64,000 nt of DNA from Alkalispirillum mobile (GCF_003664325.1 NZ_RCDA01000003.1:62001-126000), one strand, 5' to 3'; positions 1-10,810 are shown, numbered from the stretch's first letter. The notes: generated by a model not told the origin, from the sequence alone. Translations and numbers: made by a program.

Positions 1-375
1 CCCGGTGGGGCCGAAGGGGCCCGGCGGCTGGGCGAGGACGAACGGGTCAACACACTGCTGCGCAAGCTGGCAGACAGCGAGCGTTTCACCGCCGCCATTT
101 GCGCCGCCCCCAAGGTGCTGGCCGGTGCCGGCGTGCTGGAGGGCCGCCAGGCCACCGCCTTCCCGGGCGCACTGGACGACAGCCCAGGGGTGGAGTTACG
201 CGGCGGCGAGCCGGTGGTGGTGGATGGCAGCGTGGTCACCTCCCGCGGCCCGGGCACCGCCATGGACTTCGCCCTGCGGCTTATTGAGCTGTTGGACGGC
301 GAGCAGAAGGCCGTCGAGGTGGAGCAGGCGCTGCAGCGCCCGGCGGAGCACCGCCAGTACGTGCACGAGGCCTGA
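1..375 (+). CDS. DJ-1/PfpI family protein (YajL-like), 5'-truncated
   Basis: This is the C-terminal 124 codons of a DJ-1/PfpI superfamily protein, cut by the window edge. The visible part opens with PGGAEGA and carries the nucleophile elbow AAICAAP with the reactive cysteine at bases 100-102. It ends with the conserved segment TSRGPGTAMDFAL that is typical of YajL, ThiJ and DJ-1. Family members act as chaperones or are proposed protein/nucleotide deglycases and oxidative-stress proteins in the cytoplasm. The gene lies 49 bp upstream of a dehydrogenase on the same strand. The exact subfamily cannot be decided without the N-terminus. Confidence 0.85.
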   Translation, partial: PGGAEGARRLGEDERVNTLLRKLADSERFTAAICAAPKVLAGAGVLEGRQATAFPGALDDSPGVELRGGEPVVVDGSVVTSRGPGTAMDFALRLIELLDGEQKAVEVEQALQRPAEHRQYVHEA

Positions 376-424
376 CCCGCAGGCCCGTCGAACCCATTCC
401 CAACCAGAGCACAACGGAGTCGCA

Positions 425-1312
425 ATGAAAGCAGGCGTGATCGGACTGGGTGCCATGGGCGCCGGCATGGCCGCCAACCTGACCAAACAGGGGCTGTTGG
501 CGGCCGTATGGAACCGCACCTATGACAAGGCGGTGGATTTTGCCGGTCAGCACGGGGTGGCGGCGGCAGCGGATGCCCCCACCGTGGCGGCCCAGTGCGA
601 CGTGATCGTCACCTGCGTGTCGGCGGACGCCGACGTGCTGGAGGTAGTGGACGCCATGCTGCCCGAGCTGGGCGAGGGCAAGGTGGTGGTCGACACCTCC
701 ACCGTCAGCGCGGATACCGCCCGGGAGGCCGCCGAGCGGGTTGCAGCCACCGGCGCGCAGTTCCTGGACGCCCCGGTCTCCGGCGGCAAGGAGGGCGCCG
801 AGAAGGCCACCATGGTGATGATGGTGGGCGGCGACGAGGCCACCCTGGAGCGCGTGCGGCCGGTGCTCTCGGCCATCAGCCGCTCGGCCACCTACATGGG
901 GCCGTCGGGTGCCGGGCAGGTCACCAAGGCGGTCAACCAGATCATGGTGGCCGGCATCAACCAGGGGGTGACCGAGGCGCTGGCCTTCGGCCAGGCCCAG
1001 GGCCTGGACATGGACAAGGTCATCGAGGTGCTGAGCGGCGGCGCGGCCGGCAGCTGGTTCCTGCAGCACCGCGGTCCCACCATGGTGCGCGGGGTGTACG
1101 AGCCCGGCTTCAAGATGGCCCTTCACCGCAAGGACCTGGAGATCTGCCGCGCCATGCTGGAGAACATGGGCGTGGCCCTGCCGGTGGTGGAGATGACCCT
1201 GAAGCAGTATCGGCCGTTGATCGAAGGCGGCCACGGGGATGACGATATCTCCGGGCTGTACCGCAGCAAGCGGGCCATGTTCGAGAACGGCGGGAACAAG
1301 AAAAGCCTCTGA
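425..1312 (+). CDS. NAD(P)-dependent beta-hydroxyacid dehydrogenase (GarR/MmsB family)
   Basis: A 295-residue oxidoreductase of the 6-phosphogluconate/3-hydroxyisobutyrate dehydrogenase superfamily. It starts with the dinucleotide-binding motif GLGAMGAGMAANL, has the substrate-binding signature DAPVSGG, and the catalytic lysine is Lys168 in QVTKAVNQI. The C-terminal helical domain contains the KMALHRKD segment. Full-length relatives are 290-300 residues, so the protein is complete. Likely substrates are tartronate semialdehyde, 3-hydroxyisobutyrate or a short-chain semialdehyde; the sequence does not decide which. The ATG is 49 bp after the DJ-1 gene, so co-transcription is possible. Confidence 0.9.
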   Translation: MKAGVIGLGAMGAGMAANLTKQGLLAAVWNRTYDKAVDFAGQHGVAAAADAPTVAAQCDVIVTCVSADADVLEVVDAMLPELGEGKVVVDTSTVSADTAREAAERVAATGAQFLDAPVSGGKEGAEKATMVMMVGGDEATLERVRPVLSAISRSATYMGPSGAGQVTKAVNQIMVAGINQGVTEALAFGQAQGLDMDKVIEVLSGGAAGSWFLQHRGPTMVRGVYEPGFKMALHRKDLEICRAMLENMGVALPVVEMTLKQYRPLIEGGHGDDDISGLYRSKRAMFENGGNKKSL

Positions 1313-1322
1313 TCACGGCAGC

Positions 1323-1363
1323 GGCGCTGCTCCCCGGGTCTGGCCCGGGCGGGGAGCAGCGCC
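1323..1363. terminator. Hairpin between convergent genes
   Basis: A 13-bp perfect inverted repeat (GGCGCTGCTCCCC at 1323-1335, its complement at 1351-1363) with a smaller CCCG/CGGG stem inside it. It lies between the stops of the dehydrogenase (+) and clpB (-). There is no T-run on either strand, so it may work with Rho or only protect 3' ends. A bidirectional terminator role is inferred from position. Confidence 0.5.
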
Positions 1364-1393
1364 CAACCGCCCGGGCTGCCCAATGCCCATTTG

Positions 1394-3988
<2,595 letters not shown>

Positions 3989-4042
3989 GATGAATCCTCT
4001 TGCTCCGGGGTGTGAGTCACCCGTCAATGCCTTTGCAATAAC

Positions 4043-4072
4043 AGATGGGGGAGCGCGCCGGGCTTTTCAACC
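4043..4072 (-). promoter_or_regulatory. Sigma-32 (heat-shock) promoter of clpB
   Basis: Reading the minus strand, GGTTGAAA (4072-4065) is followed by a 14-nt spacer and CCCCATCT (4050-4043). The known RpoH consensus is CTTGAAA, 11-16 nt, CCCCATNT, so both elements are close to perfect. Transcription should begin near 4036, giving a leader of roughly 48 nt before the clpB ATG. The same 137-bp gap must also hold the divergent pgeF promoter. Confidence 0.87.
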
Positions 4073-4125
4073 ATGAGCGGTGCTGCGGCTTGGCGCCGGC
4101 GACGCAATGGCCGATGATGGACGGC

Positions 4126-4860
4126 ATGAGTGAACTGGATTTCATACGGCCCGACTGGCCGGCGCCGCCCGGAGTGCGGGCACTGACCACCACCCGCGCG
4201 GGCGGGGTCAGTCCACCCCCCTACGATAGCCTGAACCTGGGGGCCCACACCGGCGATGCGGCGGCTTGCGTTGCGGAAAACCGCCGCCGCCTCGCGTTGG
4301 CGGCGGACTTGCCGGGGGCGCCGGTATGGCTGAAGCAGGTGCACGGCACGGCCGTGGTGGCGGCGCACCGGGCGACCGGCGTGCCGGAGGCCGATGGCAG
4401 CGTCACGGACCGGCGGGGGCTGGTCTGCGCCATCCTGACCGCCGACTGCCTGCCGGTGCTGCTCTGCGACCAGGACGGGACGCGGGTGGCGGCACTGCAC
4501 GCCGGCTGGCGCGGCCTGGTCGACGGGATGCTGGAGTCCGGGGTCGCGGCGCTGGGCGGCCCGGAAGGCCTGATGGCGTGGCTGGGCCCGGCCATCGGCC
4601 CCGACGCCTTCCAGGTGGGGGCAGAGGTGCGCCAGGCCTTCCTGGCCCGGGATGAGGGGGCCGCCCCCTGTTTCCGCGAGGACCAGGAGGGCCGGTGGCG
4701 GGCCGACCTCTACGCCCTGGCCGCCCGCCGCCTGGCCACTGTCGGGGTCCACGCCGTGTACGGCGGTGACCACTGCACCCACACGGAGGCCGCTCGCTTC
4801 TACTCCTACCGCCGCGACGGCGAGACCGGGCGCATGGCCACGCTGATCTGGCTGGCGTGA
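4126..4860 (+). CDS. pgeF: Polyphenol oxidase/laccase-domain protein (YfiH, PgeF)
   Basis: A 244-residue YfiH/YlmD/FAMIN family protein. E. coli YfiH is described as peptidoglycan-editing factor PgeF, and relatives act as multifunctional purine nucleoside enzymes. Hallmarks are TTTRAGGVS, PYDSLNLGAH, WLKQVHG, TADCLPVLL, LHAGWRGL and a C-terminal FYSYRRDG; the histidines and cysteine in these motifs form the metal/active site. The start MSELDF aligns with E. coli MSKL; in-frame ATGs 3 and 4 codons earlier are possible alternatives. In E. coli this gene sits between rluD and clpB in the same orientation. Here it is inverted relative to clpB and separated from rluD by three genes. Confidence 0.9.
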   Translation: MSELDFIRPDWPAPPGVRALTTTRAGGVSPPPYDSLNLGAHTGDAAACVAENRRRLALAADLPGAPVWLKQVHGTAVVAAHRATGVPEADGSVTDRRGLVCAILTADCLPVLLCDQDGTRVAALHAGWRGLVDGMLESGVAALGGPEGLMAWLGPAIGPDAFQVGAEVRQAFLARDEGAAPCFREDQEGRWRADLYALAARRLATVGVHAVYGGDHCTHTEAARFYSYRRDGETGRMATLIWLA

Positions 4861-4942
4861 GGCCGCGACAGCGCCGCGGCACGGATTGACCCGGCTGGCG
4901 GCGCGGCGGATCATCAGGGCAAGGACCACAGGGAGTGCCACC

Positions 4943-5521
4943 ATGCGCCGATTCGTGCTCGACACCAGTGTTTTCACCAATCCCCACTGCGCCGTGCAGT
5001 TCGGCGAGGACCCGCTGGCCGGGGTGCAGACCTTCCTCCAGCTGGCCCGGCGCTCGCCGGCGGAGTTCTACATGCCGCTGTCGGTGTACGACGAGTTCCG
5101 GCGCATGCGCGACCTGGCGGAGATGGCAGCGGATTTCGAGACCGAGGTATGGGTCCGGTCGCCGCGCCGGTTCAGCATGAACATACCGGCGGAGATCCTC
5201 TACGAGTTCATCTACGAACTGCGCGGTCGCATCGACCGCGGCCTGCGCATCGCCGAGGAGCATACCCGCCAGGCGGGCGCCGCCACCGACATGCGCCCGG
5301 AGCTGATCGCCAGCCTGCGCGAGCGCTACCGCGAGGCCATGCGCAAGGGACTGGTGGACTCCCGTGAGGACGTGGATGCGGTGCTGCTGGCCATGGAACT
5401 GGACGCGGAGCTGGTCAGCGCCGACGAGGGCATGCGCAAACTGGGCAACCGGATGGGCGTGAAGCTGCTCACCGCGGACTACCTGCGGCGGGTGATGGAG
5501 AACCTGGCGGGCGGCTACTGA
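4943..5521 (+). CDS. RNA ligase partner protein, PIN-like nuclease domain
   Basis: A 192-residue protein matching the RNA ligase partner family, a PIN-fold family known to occur almost only in genomes that also carry a Pab1020-type RNA ligase. Candidate PIN acidic residues are Asp7 in LDTSVF, Glu51 in YDEF, Asp143/Asp145 in SREDVDAVLLA and Asp161 in VSADEG, so a metal-dependent RNase active site looks intact. The middle (about residues 70-135) is an all-helical insertion. The ATG has GGGAG 9 nt upstream. The matching ligase is 1.4 kb away, on the other side of an aminotransferase gene and on the opposite strand. The physiological RNA target is unknown; cleave-and-seal cooperation with the ligase is inference. 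Confidence 0.85.
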   Translation: MRRFVLDTSVFTNPHCAVQFGEDPLAGVQTFLQLARRSPAEFYMPLSVYDEFRRMRDLAEMAADFETEVWVRSPRRFSMNIPAEILYEFIYELRGRIDRGLRIAEEHTRQAGAATDMRPELIASLRERYREAMRKGLVDSREDVDAVLLAMELDAELVSADEGMRKLGNRMGVKLLTADYLRRVMENLAGGY

Positions 5522-5635
5522 CCCGGGTCGCCGCCGGCGGGTCACACCGCCGTGACAGACCGCCGCCACTGGCTACGCTCAGGGGTAGGGGGCGCGGGTG
5601 GCCCCCAGCAACGCGGGGGTGACGTAGTGACGGGA

Positions 5636-6952
5636 ATGAGTATCGATGAGCGGCGTTACGGCCATGCGCCGGAGATCCACCTCAACCTCAACGTGCGGGA
5701 CCTGGGCCAGTCCGCCACCCTGGCCATCAATGAGCGCAGCGCCGCGCTCGCGGCGGATGGGCGGCACGTCTTCCGCTTCGGGCTGGGGCAGTCGCCCTTT
5801 CCCATCCCGGCCGCGGTGGAGTCAGAGCTGAAGGCGAACGCCCACCAAAAGGACTACCTGCCGGTGAAGGGGCTGCGCAACCTGCGCGAGGCGGTGGCCG
5901 AGTACCACCGGCGCGGCCAGGGCGTGGAGGTCTCCGCCGAGGACGTGATGATCGGCCCCGGCTCCAAGGAGTTGATGTTCATCCTGCAGCTGGTCTATTA
6001 CGGCGACCTGGTCATCCCGACCCCCAGCTGGGTCTCCTACGCACCGCAGGCGCACATCATCGGACGCCAGATCCGCTGGGTGCAGACCCGATACCAGAAC
6101 AACTGGCGGCTGATGCCGGAGGACCTGGAAAGGCTCTGCGCGCGGGACCCCTCCCGTCCGCGCATCCTGATCCTCAATTACCCCAACAACCCCACCGGTG
6201 AGACCTACAGCGCGGACGAGTTGCAGGCGCTGGCGCAGGTGGCCCGCCGGTACCGGGTGGTGCTGCTCTCCGACGAGATCTACGGCGAGTTGCACCACCG
6301 CGGGCAGCACATGTCCGTGGCCCGCTTCTACCCCGAGGGCACCATCATCAGCAGCGGGCTGAGCAAGTGGTGCGGCGCCGGCGGCTGGCGGCTGGGTACT
6401 TTCGCCTTCCCGCGGGGGCTGCACTGGTTGCTGGAGGCGATGTCCGTGGTTGCCAGCGAGACCTATACCTCCACCAGCGCCCCCATACAGTTTGCCGCTG
6501 TACGCGCGTTCCAGGGCGGGCTGGAGATCGAGCAGTACCTGCAGCAGTCCCGGCGGGTGCTGCAGGCCCTGGGCCAGTACTGCTGGCGCCGGCTGGACGG
6601 GGCCGGGTTGCACACCCCCCGCCCGGCCGGGGGGTTCTACCTGTTCCCCGATTTCAGTCCGCTGCGCGAGCAATTGACTGCACGGGGCATTGGCACCGCC
6701 TCGCAGCTGTGCAACCAGCTGCTGGAGGACACCGGCGTGGCATTGCTGCCGGGGAGTGCCTTCGGCCGCCCGGACGAGGAGCTCTCCGCGCGGCTCGCCT
6801 ACGTGGATTTTGACGGTGCCAAGGTCCTGACCGCGGCGGGAGACGAGCCCGCCGGGCCGCTCTCCGATGAGTTCCTGACCCACTCCTGCCCAAACGTGGT
6901 CAATGGCATCGAGAGGCTGGTGCGCTGGGCGCGGGGCGAAGAGGGGGGCTGA
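5636..6952 (+). CDS. PLP-dependent class I/II aminotransferase
   Basis: A 438-residue fold-type I aminotransferase. It has the cofactor motifs GPGSKELMF, NYPNNPTGETY (Asn of the NPTG motif), SDEIYGEL (PLP-binding Asp and Tyr) and the Schiff-base lysine Lys244 in SSGLSKWCGAGGWRLG, followed by the arginine of the GWR motif. This resembles the aspartate/aromatic/alanine aminotransferase branch; the amino-acid partner cannot be read from the sequence. An in-frame GTG three codons before the chosen ATG is an alternative start. It follows the PIN gene by 114 bp on the same strand and converges with the RNA ligase, 12 bp between stops. Confidence 0.88.
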   Translation: MSIDERRYGHAPEIHLNLNVRDLGQSATLAINERSAALAADGRHVFRFGLGQSPFPIPAAVESELKANAHQKDYLPVKGLRNLREAVAEYHRRGQGVEVSAEDVMIGPGSKELMFILQLVYYGDLVIPTPSWVSYAPQAHIIGRQIRWVQTRYQNNWRLMPEDLERLCARDPSRPRILILNYPNNPTGETYSADELQALAQVARRYRVVLLSDEIYGELHHRGQHMSVARFYPEGTIISSGLSKWCGAGGWRLGTFAFPRGLHWLLEAMSVVASETYTSTSAPIQFAAVRAFQGGLEIEQYLQQSRRVLQALGQYCWRRLDGAGLHTPRPAGGFYLFPDFSPLREQLTARGIGTASQLCNQLLEDTGVALLPGSAFGRPDEELSARLAYVDFDGAKVLTAAGDEPAGPLSDEFLTHSCPNVVNGIERLVRWARGEEGG

Positions 6953-6964
6953 GGCCTGCGGCGC

Positions 6965-8065
6965 TCAGTCGAACTGGGCGCCACCGGAGAGGGCGTGGGC
7001 CAGGGTGCCGGTCATCCGCGGCAGGACCCGCTCGAACTCCAGCACCCAGTAGCCGTCCTGCTGGCGGCTGGGCTGGTAGAGGATCTTCACGTGCTGCGGG
7101 CCGCCGGTGGCCTCCAGGTGCGCGACGAAGTGGTCCAGGTTGCGCTGGTGGCGGAAGCGGCAGCGGTAGCGGTGGCCTACCCGGCCCACCTCCCGGCTGC
7201 GCTGCACCGAGCGGCCGAGCCCCTGCAGCAGGGCGCGCCCCAGTTCCCGCTCCAGGTCCGGGTCGTTGCCCCGGTGCTCGGCCTCGAACAGGGCCAGGCG
7301 CATCATGCGGTTGGTGAAGTACTCCGGCGGCAGGTCGAGAAGTGCGTCACTGACCAGGGCAATGTCGTTGATGTTGGAGCGGGCGGTGACGTACTTGCTG
7401 CGCGCGCCCTGCACCTCACCCTTGAATACCAGCCCCTCGCAGCCGGCCCGGTCCAGCGACAGGATTAGCTCGGTCAGCGCCTGCTGGTCCTGTGCCCGGT
7501 AGCGGCCGAAGACCCGCGCCACCGGCAGGCGGTAGCGCTCCGCCAGGCCCTGTTTTTCCGCCTGCGCAATGAAGCCGGGCTGCCCGTCCCGCATCAGGTC
7601 AAAGACGAACAGCGCCACGTCATGCGCCACGTGGGGCGGGCTGCCCTCCATGTAGGGGTTCTCCGGGCCGGCCAGCTCGGCGCAGGCGATCAGCCCCGGG
7701 TGCTCGTCGAACAGGGCCGGGTCGAGCAGTTCAGGGACGCGGTCGGTGCTGAAGGGGCAGAGAAAACCGCCCCGGCTGAAGGCCAGCAGCCGGCCCTCGT
7801 GGGCCACGATGCGGATATTGAAGCCGTCGATCTTCTCCTCGGCCCAGAAGGGTTCGTCGCCGTACTGCTTCTCCAGGCCGGTGGCCAGCGCCTGGATGCG
7901 GCCGATGGAGGGGTAGCCGGGTATGACCCGCCCGGTGTCCAGCCGGACGCTGCCCTTGGGCAGCCGGGCCACGCTGTCGTGCAGGCGGATGTAGCTCAGC
8001 CCCTCGAACTCGTGCCGGGTGGCCTTGCCCTTTTCCAGCGCCTGTTTCGCGGTCAGTGCGTCCAT
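6965..8065 (-). CDS. ATP-dependent RNA ligase, Pab1020 family
   Basis: A 366-residue nucleotidyltransferase. The ligase motif I lysine, which becomes adenylylated, is Lys78 in EEKIDGFN. Downstream blocks fit motifs III and IV (FVFDLM) and V (CEGLVFKGE), with the typical C-terminal dimerisation region around 250-366. The founding member, from Pyrococcus abyssi, circularises RNA and is homodimeric; most relatives are archaeal, with a scattered set in bacteria. Length fits the family (about 370-390). The gene is convergent with the aminotransferase and 45 bp downstream of rluD on the same strand, so it may be read from the rluD transcript. Biological substrate in bacteria is not established. Confidence 0.9.
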   Translation of the reverse strand: MDALTAKQALEKGKATRHEFEGLSYIRLHDSVARLPKGSVRLDTGRVIPGYPSIGRIQALATGLEKQYGDEPFWAEEKIDGFNIRIVAHEGRLLAFSRGGFLCPFSTDRVPELLDPALFDEHPGLIACAELAGPENPYMEGSPPHVAHDVALFVFDLMRDGQPGFIAQAEKQGLAERYRLPVARVFGRYRAQDQQALTELILSLDRAGCEGLVFKGEVQGARSKYVTARSNINDIALVSDALLDLPPEYFTNRMMRLALFEAEHRGNDPDLERELGRALLQGLGRSVQRSREVGRVGHRYRCRFRHQRNLDHFVAHLEATGGPQHVKILYQPSRQQDGYWVLEFERVLPRMTGTLAHALSGGAQFD

Positions 8066-8110
8066 GTCCCAAGCCTAGCGCGCCGGGGGCGGTCGCGGAA
8101 AGCGCGCGGG

Positions 8111-9052
8111 TCAGCCCTGCAGGCAGGCGATCAGCGCCTGCATGTCCTCCGGCATGGGGGCGTCCCAGCGCACCCGCTCCCCGCTGTCCGGGTGGTCCAG
8201 CGCCAGCCGGGTGGCGTGCAGCGCCTGGCGGTGGAAACCGCGCAGGGCCTGGCGCTGGGCCTCGGTGGCGCCGGGGGGCAGGCGCAGCCGGCCGCCGTAC
8301 ACCGGGTCGCCCACCAGCGGGTAGCCCACGTAGGCCATGTGCACCCGGATCTGGTGGGTGCGACCGGTCTCCAGGAAGCAGCGCAGCAGGGTGTGGGCGC
8401 GCAGACGGGTCTCCACCCGGTAGTGGGTGACCGCGGGACGGCCGCGCTCCACAACCGCCATGCGCTTGCGATCGCGGGGGTGGCGGCCGATGGGCGCCTC
8501 GACCGTGCCGCCCGCCACCGGGCAGCCGCTGACCAGCGCCAGGTACTCGCGGCTCACGCTGCGCGCCTGGAGCTGGGCCACCAGCGCGGTGTGGGCCGGC
8601 AGGCTGCGGGCCACCACCATCAGCCCGGAGGTGTCCTTGTCGAGCCGGTGGACGATGCCGGCCCGGGGCAGTTCCGCCAGCGTCGGGTCGTGGTGGAGCA
8701 GAGCGTTCTGCAGGGTGCCCTCGCGGTTGCCCGCGCCCGGGTGAACCACCAGCCCGGCCGGCTTGTCCACTACCAGCAGATGGGCGTCCTCGTGGAGAAT
8801 ACGCAGGGGGATGGGCTCGGCGGAGACCCGTTGTTCCTCCTCCAGCTCGGCGCGCAGCGTGACCTGCTGGCCGCTGGCCACCTTGTCCCGGGGCCGCGGC
8901 TGGCGACCGTCGACGGTGACCTCGCCCTGCCGGATCCACTGCTGGATGCGGCTGCGCGAGTAGTCCGGCAGCAGCGCTGCCAGTGCCTGGTCCAGCCGTT
9001 GGCCCGCTTGTGCGTCTTCGATCAGGATGTCGTGTTCTATTCGAGTGCCCAT
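8111..9052 (-). CDS. rluD: 23S rRNA pseudouridine synthase RluD
   Basis: A 313-residue RluA-family pseudouridine synthase expected to modify U1911, U1915 and U1917 in helix 69 of 23S rRNA. An N-terminal S4 RNA-binding domain (about residues 17-75; SRSRIQQWIRQGEVTVDG) precedes the catalytic domain with motif HRLDKDTSGL, which holds the catalytic aspartate. TGRTHQIRVHM and GDPVYGG are the other conserved blocks. The start MGTRIEHDIL aligns with the family; the longer in-frame extension runs into bamD leader sequence and was not used. rluD and bamD are divergent, as in E. coli, with 70 bp between their starts. Confidence 0.93.
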   Translation of the reverse strand: MGTRIEHDILIEDAQAGQRLDQALAALLPDYSRSRIQQWIRQGEVTVDGRQPRPRDKVASGQQVTLRAELEEEQRVSAEPIPLRILHEDAHLLVVDKPAGLVVHPGAGNREGTLQNALLHHDPTLAELPRAGIVHRLDKDTSGLMVVARSLPAHTALVAQLQARSVSREYLALVSGCPVAGGTVEAPIGRHPRDRKRMAVVERGRPAVTHYRVETRLRAHTLLRCFLETGRTHQIRVHMAYVGYPLVGDPVYGGRLRLPPGATEAQRQALRGFHRQALHATRLALDHPDSGERVRWDAPMPEDMQALIACLQG

Positions 9053-9122
9053 GATGCTTTCCCGCTGCGCCAAGGCGCGTAGAATAAGCGCTTTCCCGCT
9101 TGATGTCAGATTGAGGTCCCGT

Positions 9123-9890
9123 ATGTTGCCGAAGCGCTGGATATGGCTGCTAATCCTGATTGTGCCGCTGTTGCTGGCCAGCGGTTGCTCGTCCAATGGC
9201 CCTGACCGGGAGCCGGAGGCCCAGGAGACTGCGGAGGAGCTCTACCAGCGCGCCCGCAGGCAGTTGGCCAACGGCAACTACAGCATGGCCGTGGAGACCC
9301 TGGAGCGGTTGCAGGGCCGCTTCCCCTTCGGCCCTTACGCCACGCAGGCGCAGCTGGACATTATCTACGCCTACTACGAGGCGGGCGAGATGGAATCCGC
9401 CATCGCTGCCGCCGACCGCTTCATGCGGCTCTACCCGCGGGACCCCAACGTCGCTTACGCCCGCTACATGCGGGGCCTGGCCCATGCCAGCAGTGGCGAT
9501 GAGTTCTTTTCCCGACTGTTTAACCTGGACCGTAGCCTGCGTGACCCGCAGCCGTTGCGCCGGGCGTTCGTGGATTTCCGGGAGCTGATCCAGCGCCACC
9601 CGGACAGCGATTACGTGGAAGATGCCCAGGAGCGCATGCGCGAGATCCGTGACATCCTGGCCCGCCACGAGATCAATGTCGCCCGCTACTACCTGCGCCG
9701 CGATGCGCCGGTGGCGGCAGTGGGCCGCGCCCGCACGGTACTCGCCGATTACCAGGGCACCAGCGCCGTGGAGGAGGCGCTGGAGGTGCTGGTGGAGGCG
9801 TACGGCGTCCTGGAGATCGAGGACCTGCAGGCGGATGTGCGCCGGGTGATCGGCGAGAACTTCCCCGGCCACCCGCTGGCCGCCAACTAG
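9123..9890 (+). CDS. bamD: Outer-membrane assembly lipoprotein BamD
   Basis: A 255-residue lipoprotein of the BAM complex that inserts beta-barrel proteins into the outer membrane. The signal peptide ends in the lipobox LASGC with the lipidated Cys22. The rest is a row of TPR helices from about residue 40 (AEELYQRARRQLANGNY) to 245. The conserved block SGDEFFSRLFNLDRS matches the BamD family. Length is close to E. coli BamD (245). The gene is divergent from rluD, with a TAGAAT -10-like hexamer at 9080-9085. Its stop is only 3 bp from the stop of the convergent AbiTii gene. Confidence 0.96.
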   Translation: MLPKRWIWLLILIVPLLLASGCSSNGPDREPEAQETAEELYQRARRQLANGNYSMAVETLERLQGRFPFGPYATQAQLDIIYAYYEAGEMESAIAAADRFMRLYPRDPNVAYARYMRGLAHASSGDEFFSRLFNLDRSLRDPQPLRRAFVDFRELIQRHPDSDYVEDAQERMREIRDILARHEINVARYYLRRDAPVAAVGRARTVLADYQGTSAVEEALEVLVEAYGVLEIEDLQADVRRVIGENFPGHPLAAN

Positions 9891-9893
9891 GGG

Positions 9894-10574
9894 TCAGGCA
9901 CCGAGCAGGCGGGAGAAGAAACTGCCCGCCTGGCCGGCGGATTCGCTCTTCGCCTGTTGCTGCCGGGCCTCGGCGTGGGCGGCTTCGATCAGGCTGTCCA
10001 GCTCGTCGGTGATGGCCGCGGCAACGCTGCGGTCCTCCTTGCTGAACGAGGTGCCGCTGCCCTGCAGGCCCGCGGCCGCCAACCCCTCCGCCCAGCGCCT
10101 TATACCCAGGCGCAGGGTGGCCAGCAGCACTTGCAGGTTCCGGGCGGGCACCACCAGCGCCAGACGGGTGTCCAACCGGGTCTCCACCCGCAGCTCCAGT
10201 TGCCGCTCCTCGGGCAGTTCCACCGGGATATCCATCTGCCGCTTGCCCGCCTGGTGCATAGCGTTCGATTCCAGATCACGGATGCCGTCGCGGATTTCGA
10301 ACCGGGACAAGCGCTCGTTGACCGCGTCGGTGATCGGCGCTTCCACCCAACCCATGCCAGGCCGCCAGGCCACCAGTACGCCGCCGCTGGTCTGCCGGTA
10401 GGGCACCGGCACCGGGGCATCCTCCGGGTAGCCGTCGAGCTCTTGGCGCAGCCATTCCGATACGGGTTTCTGCCTCAGGGTGGAGGCGAGGAAGCGGGCC
10501 CTGGTGGCCAGGTCGCCCACGTACGTGCTGCTGTCCCTGGTCTCCTCGATCAGGGTTTCAATGACTGAACTCAC
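9894..10574 (-). CDS. AbiTii-domain protein
   Basis: A 226-residue protein whose N-terminal 70 residues match the AbiTii domain: helical VIETLIEETRD, then ARFLASTLRQKPVSEWL, then RQELDGYP with VPYR. The C-terminal part (LRLGIRRWAEGL...SFSKED) also fits the usual continuation seen in stand-alone AbiTii proteins. The domain was named from a predicted role in abortive infection and biological-conflict loci; its molecular function is not known. A GTG start is preferred because GGAGGGA lies just upstream of it; an ATG five codons earlier has only a weak ribosome site. It lies between two housekeeping genes, with no other defence gene nearby. Confidence 0.72.
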   Translation of the reverse strand: MSSVIETLIEETRDSSTYVGDLATRARFLASTLRQKPVSEWLRQELDGYPEDAPVPVPYRQTSGGVLVAWRPGMGWVEAPITDAVNERLSRFEIRDGIRDLESNAMHQAGKRQMDIPVELPEERQLELRVETRLDTRLALVVPARNLQVLLATLRLGIRRWAEGLAAAGLQGSGTSFSKEDRSVAAAITDELDSLIEAAHAEARQQQAKSESAGQAGSFFSRLLGA

Positions 10575-10810
10575 TGCCGGTCCCTCCATTGGCGCATCCC
10601 AGCCCGCCCGTCACGCGAGCGGTGGGCCGTCATGGCCGCTTATTATTCTGACTTCCTGGGTCACGGCAGCTCGGGCCCGGCGGCCAGGCTGCCTTTGTGA
10701 CTTATTCGTCGTTTCAGTCTATGCAGGAAACCGGAAGGGAAACAAGCGGCTGTGCAGTGAGGTAATTGGCAGGGGCCCAGCCCCTGGGAGGGGCCAGGCC
10801 GGCCGGGGGG

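Noticed and set aside
7622-9082. A 486-codon frame antisense to the RNA ligase and rluD
   Set aside because: Composition and position are those of a shadow frame; the minus-strand genes have clear catalytic motifs.
10755-10810. GC-rich GGGGCC-type hairpins downstream of glnB
   Set aside because: Several alternative short pairings and no T-run; no single convincing terminator.
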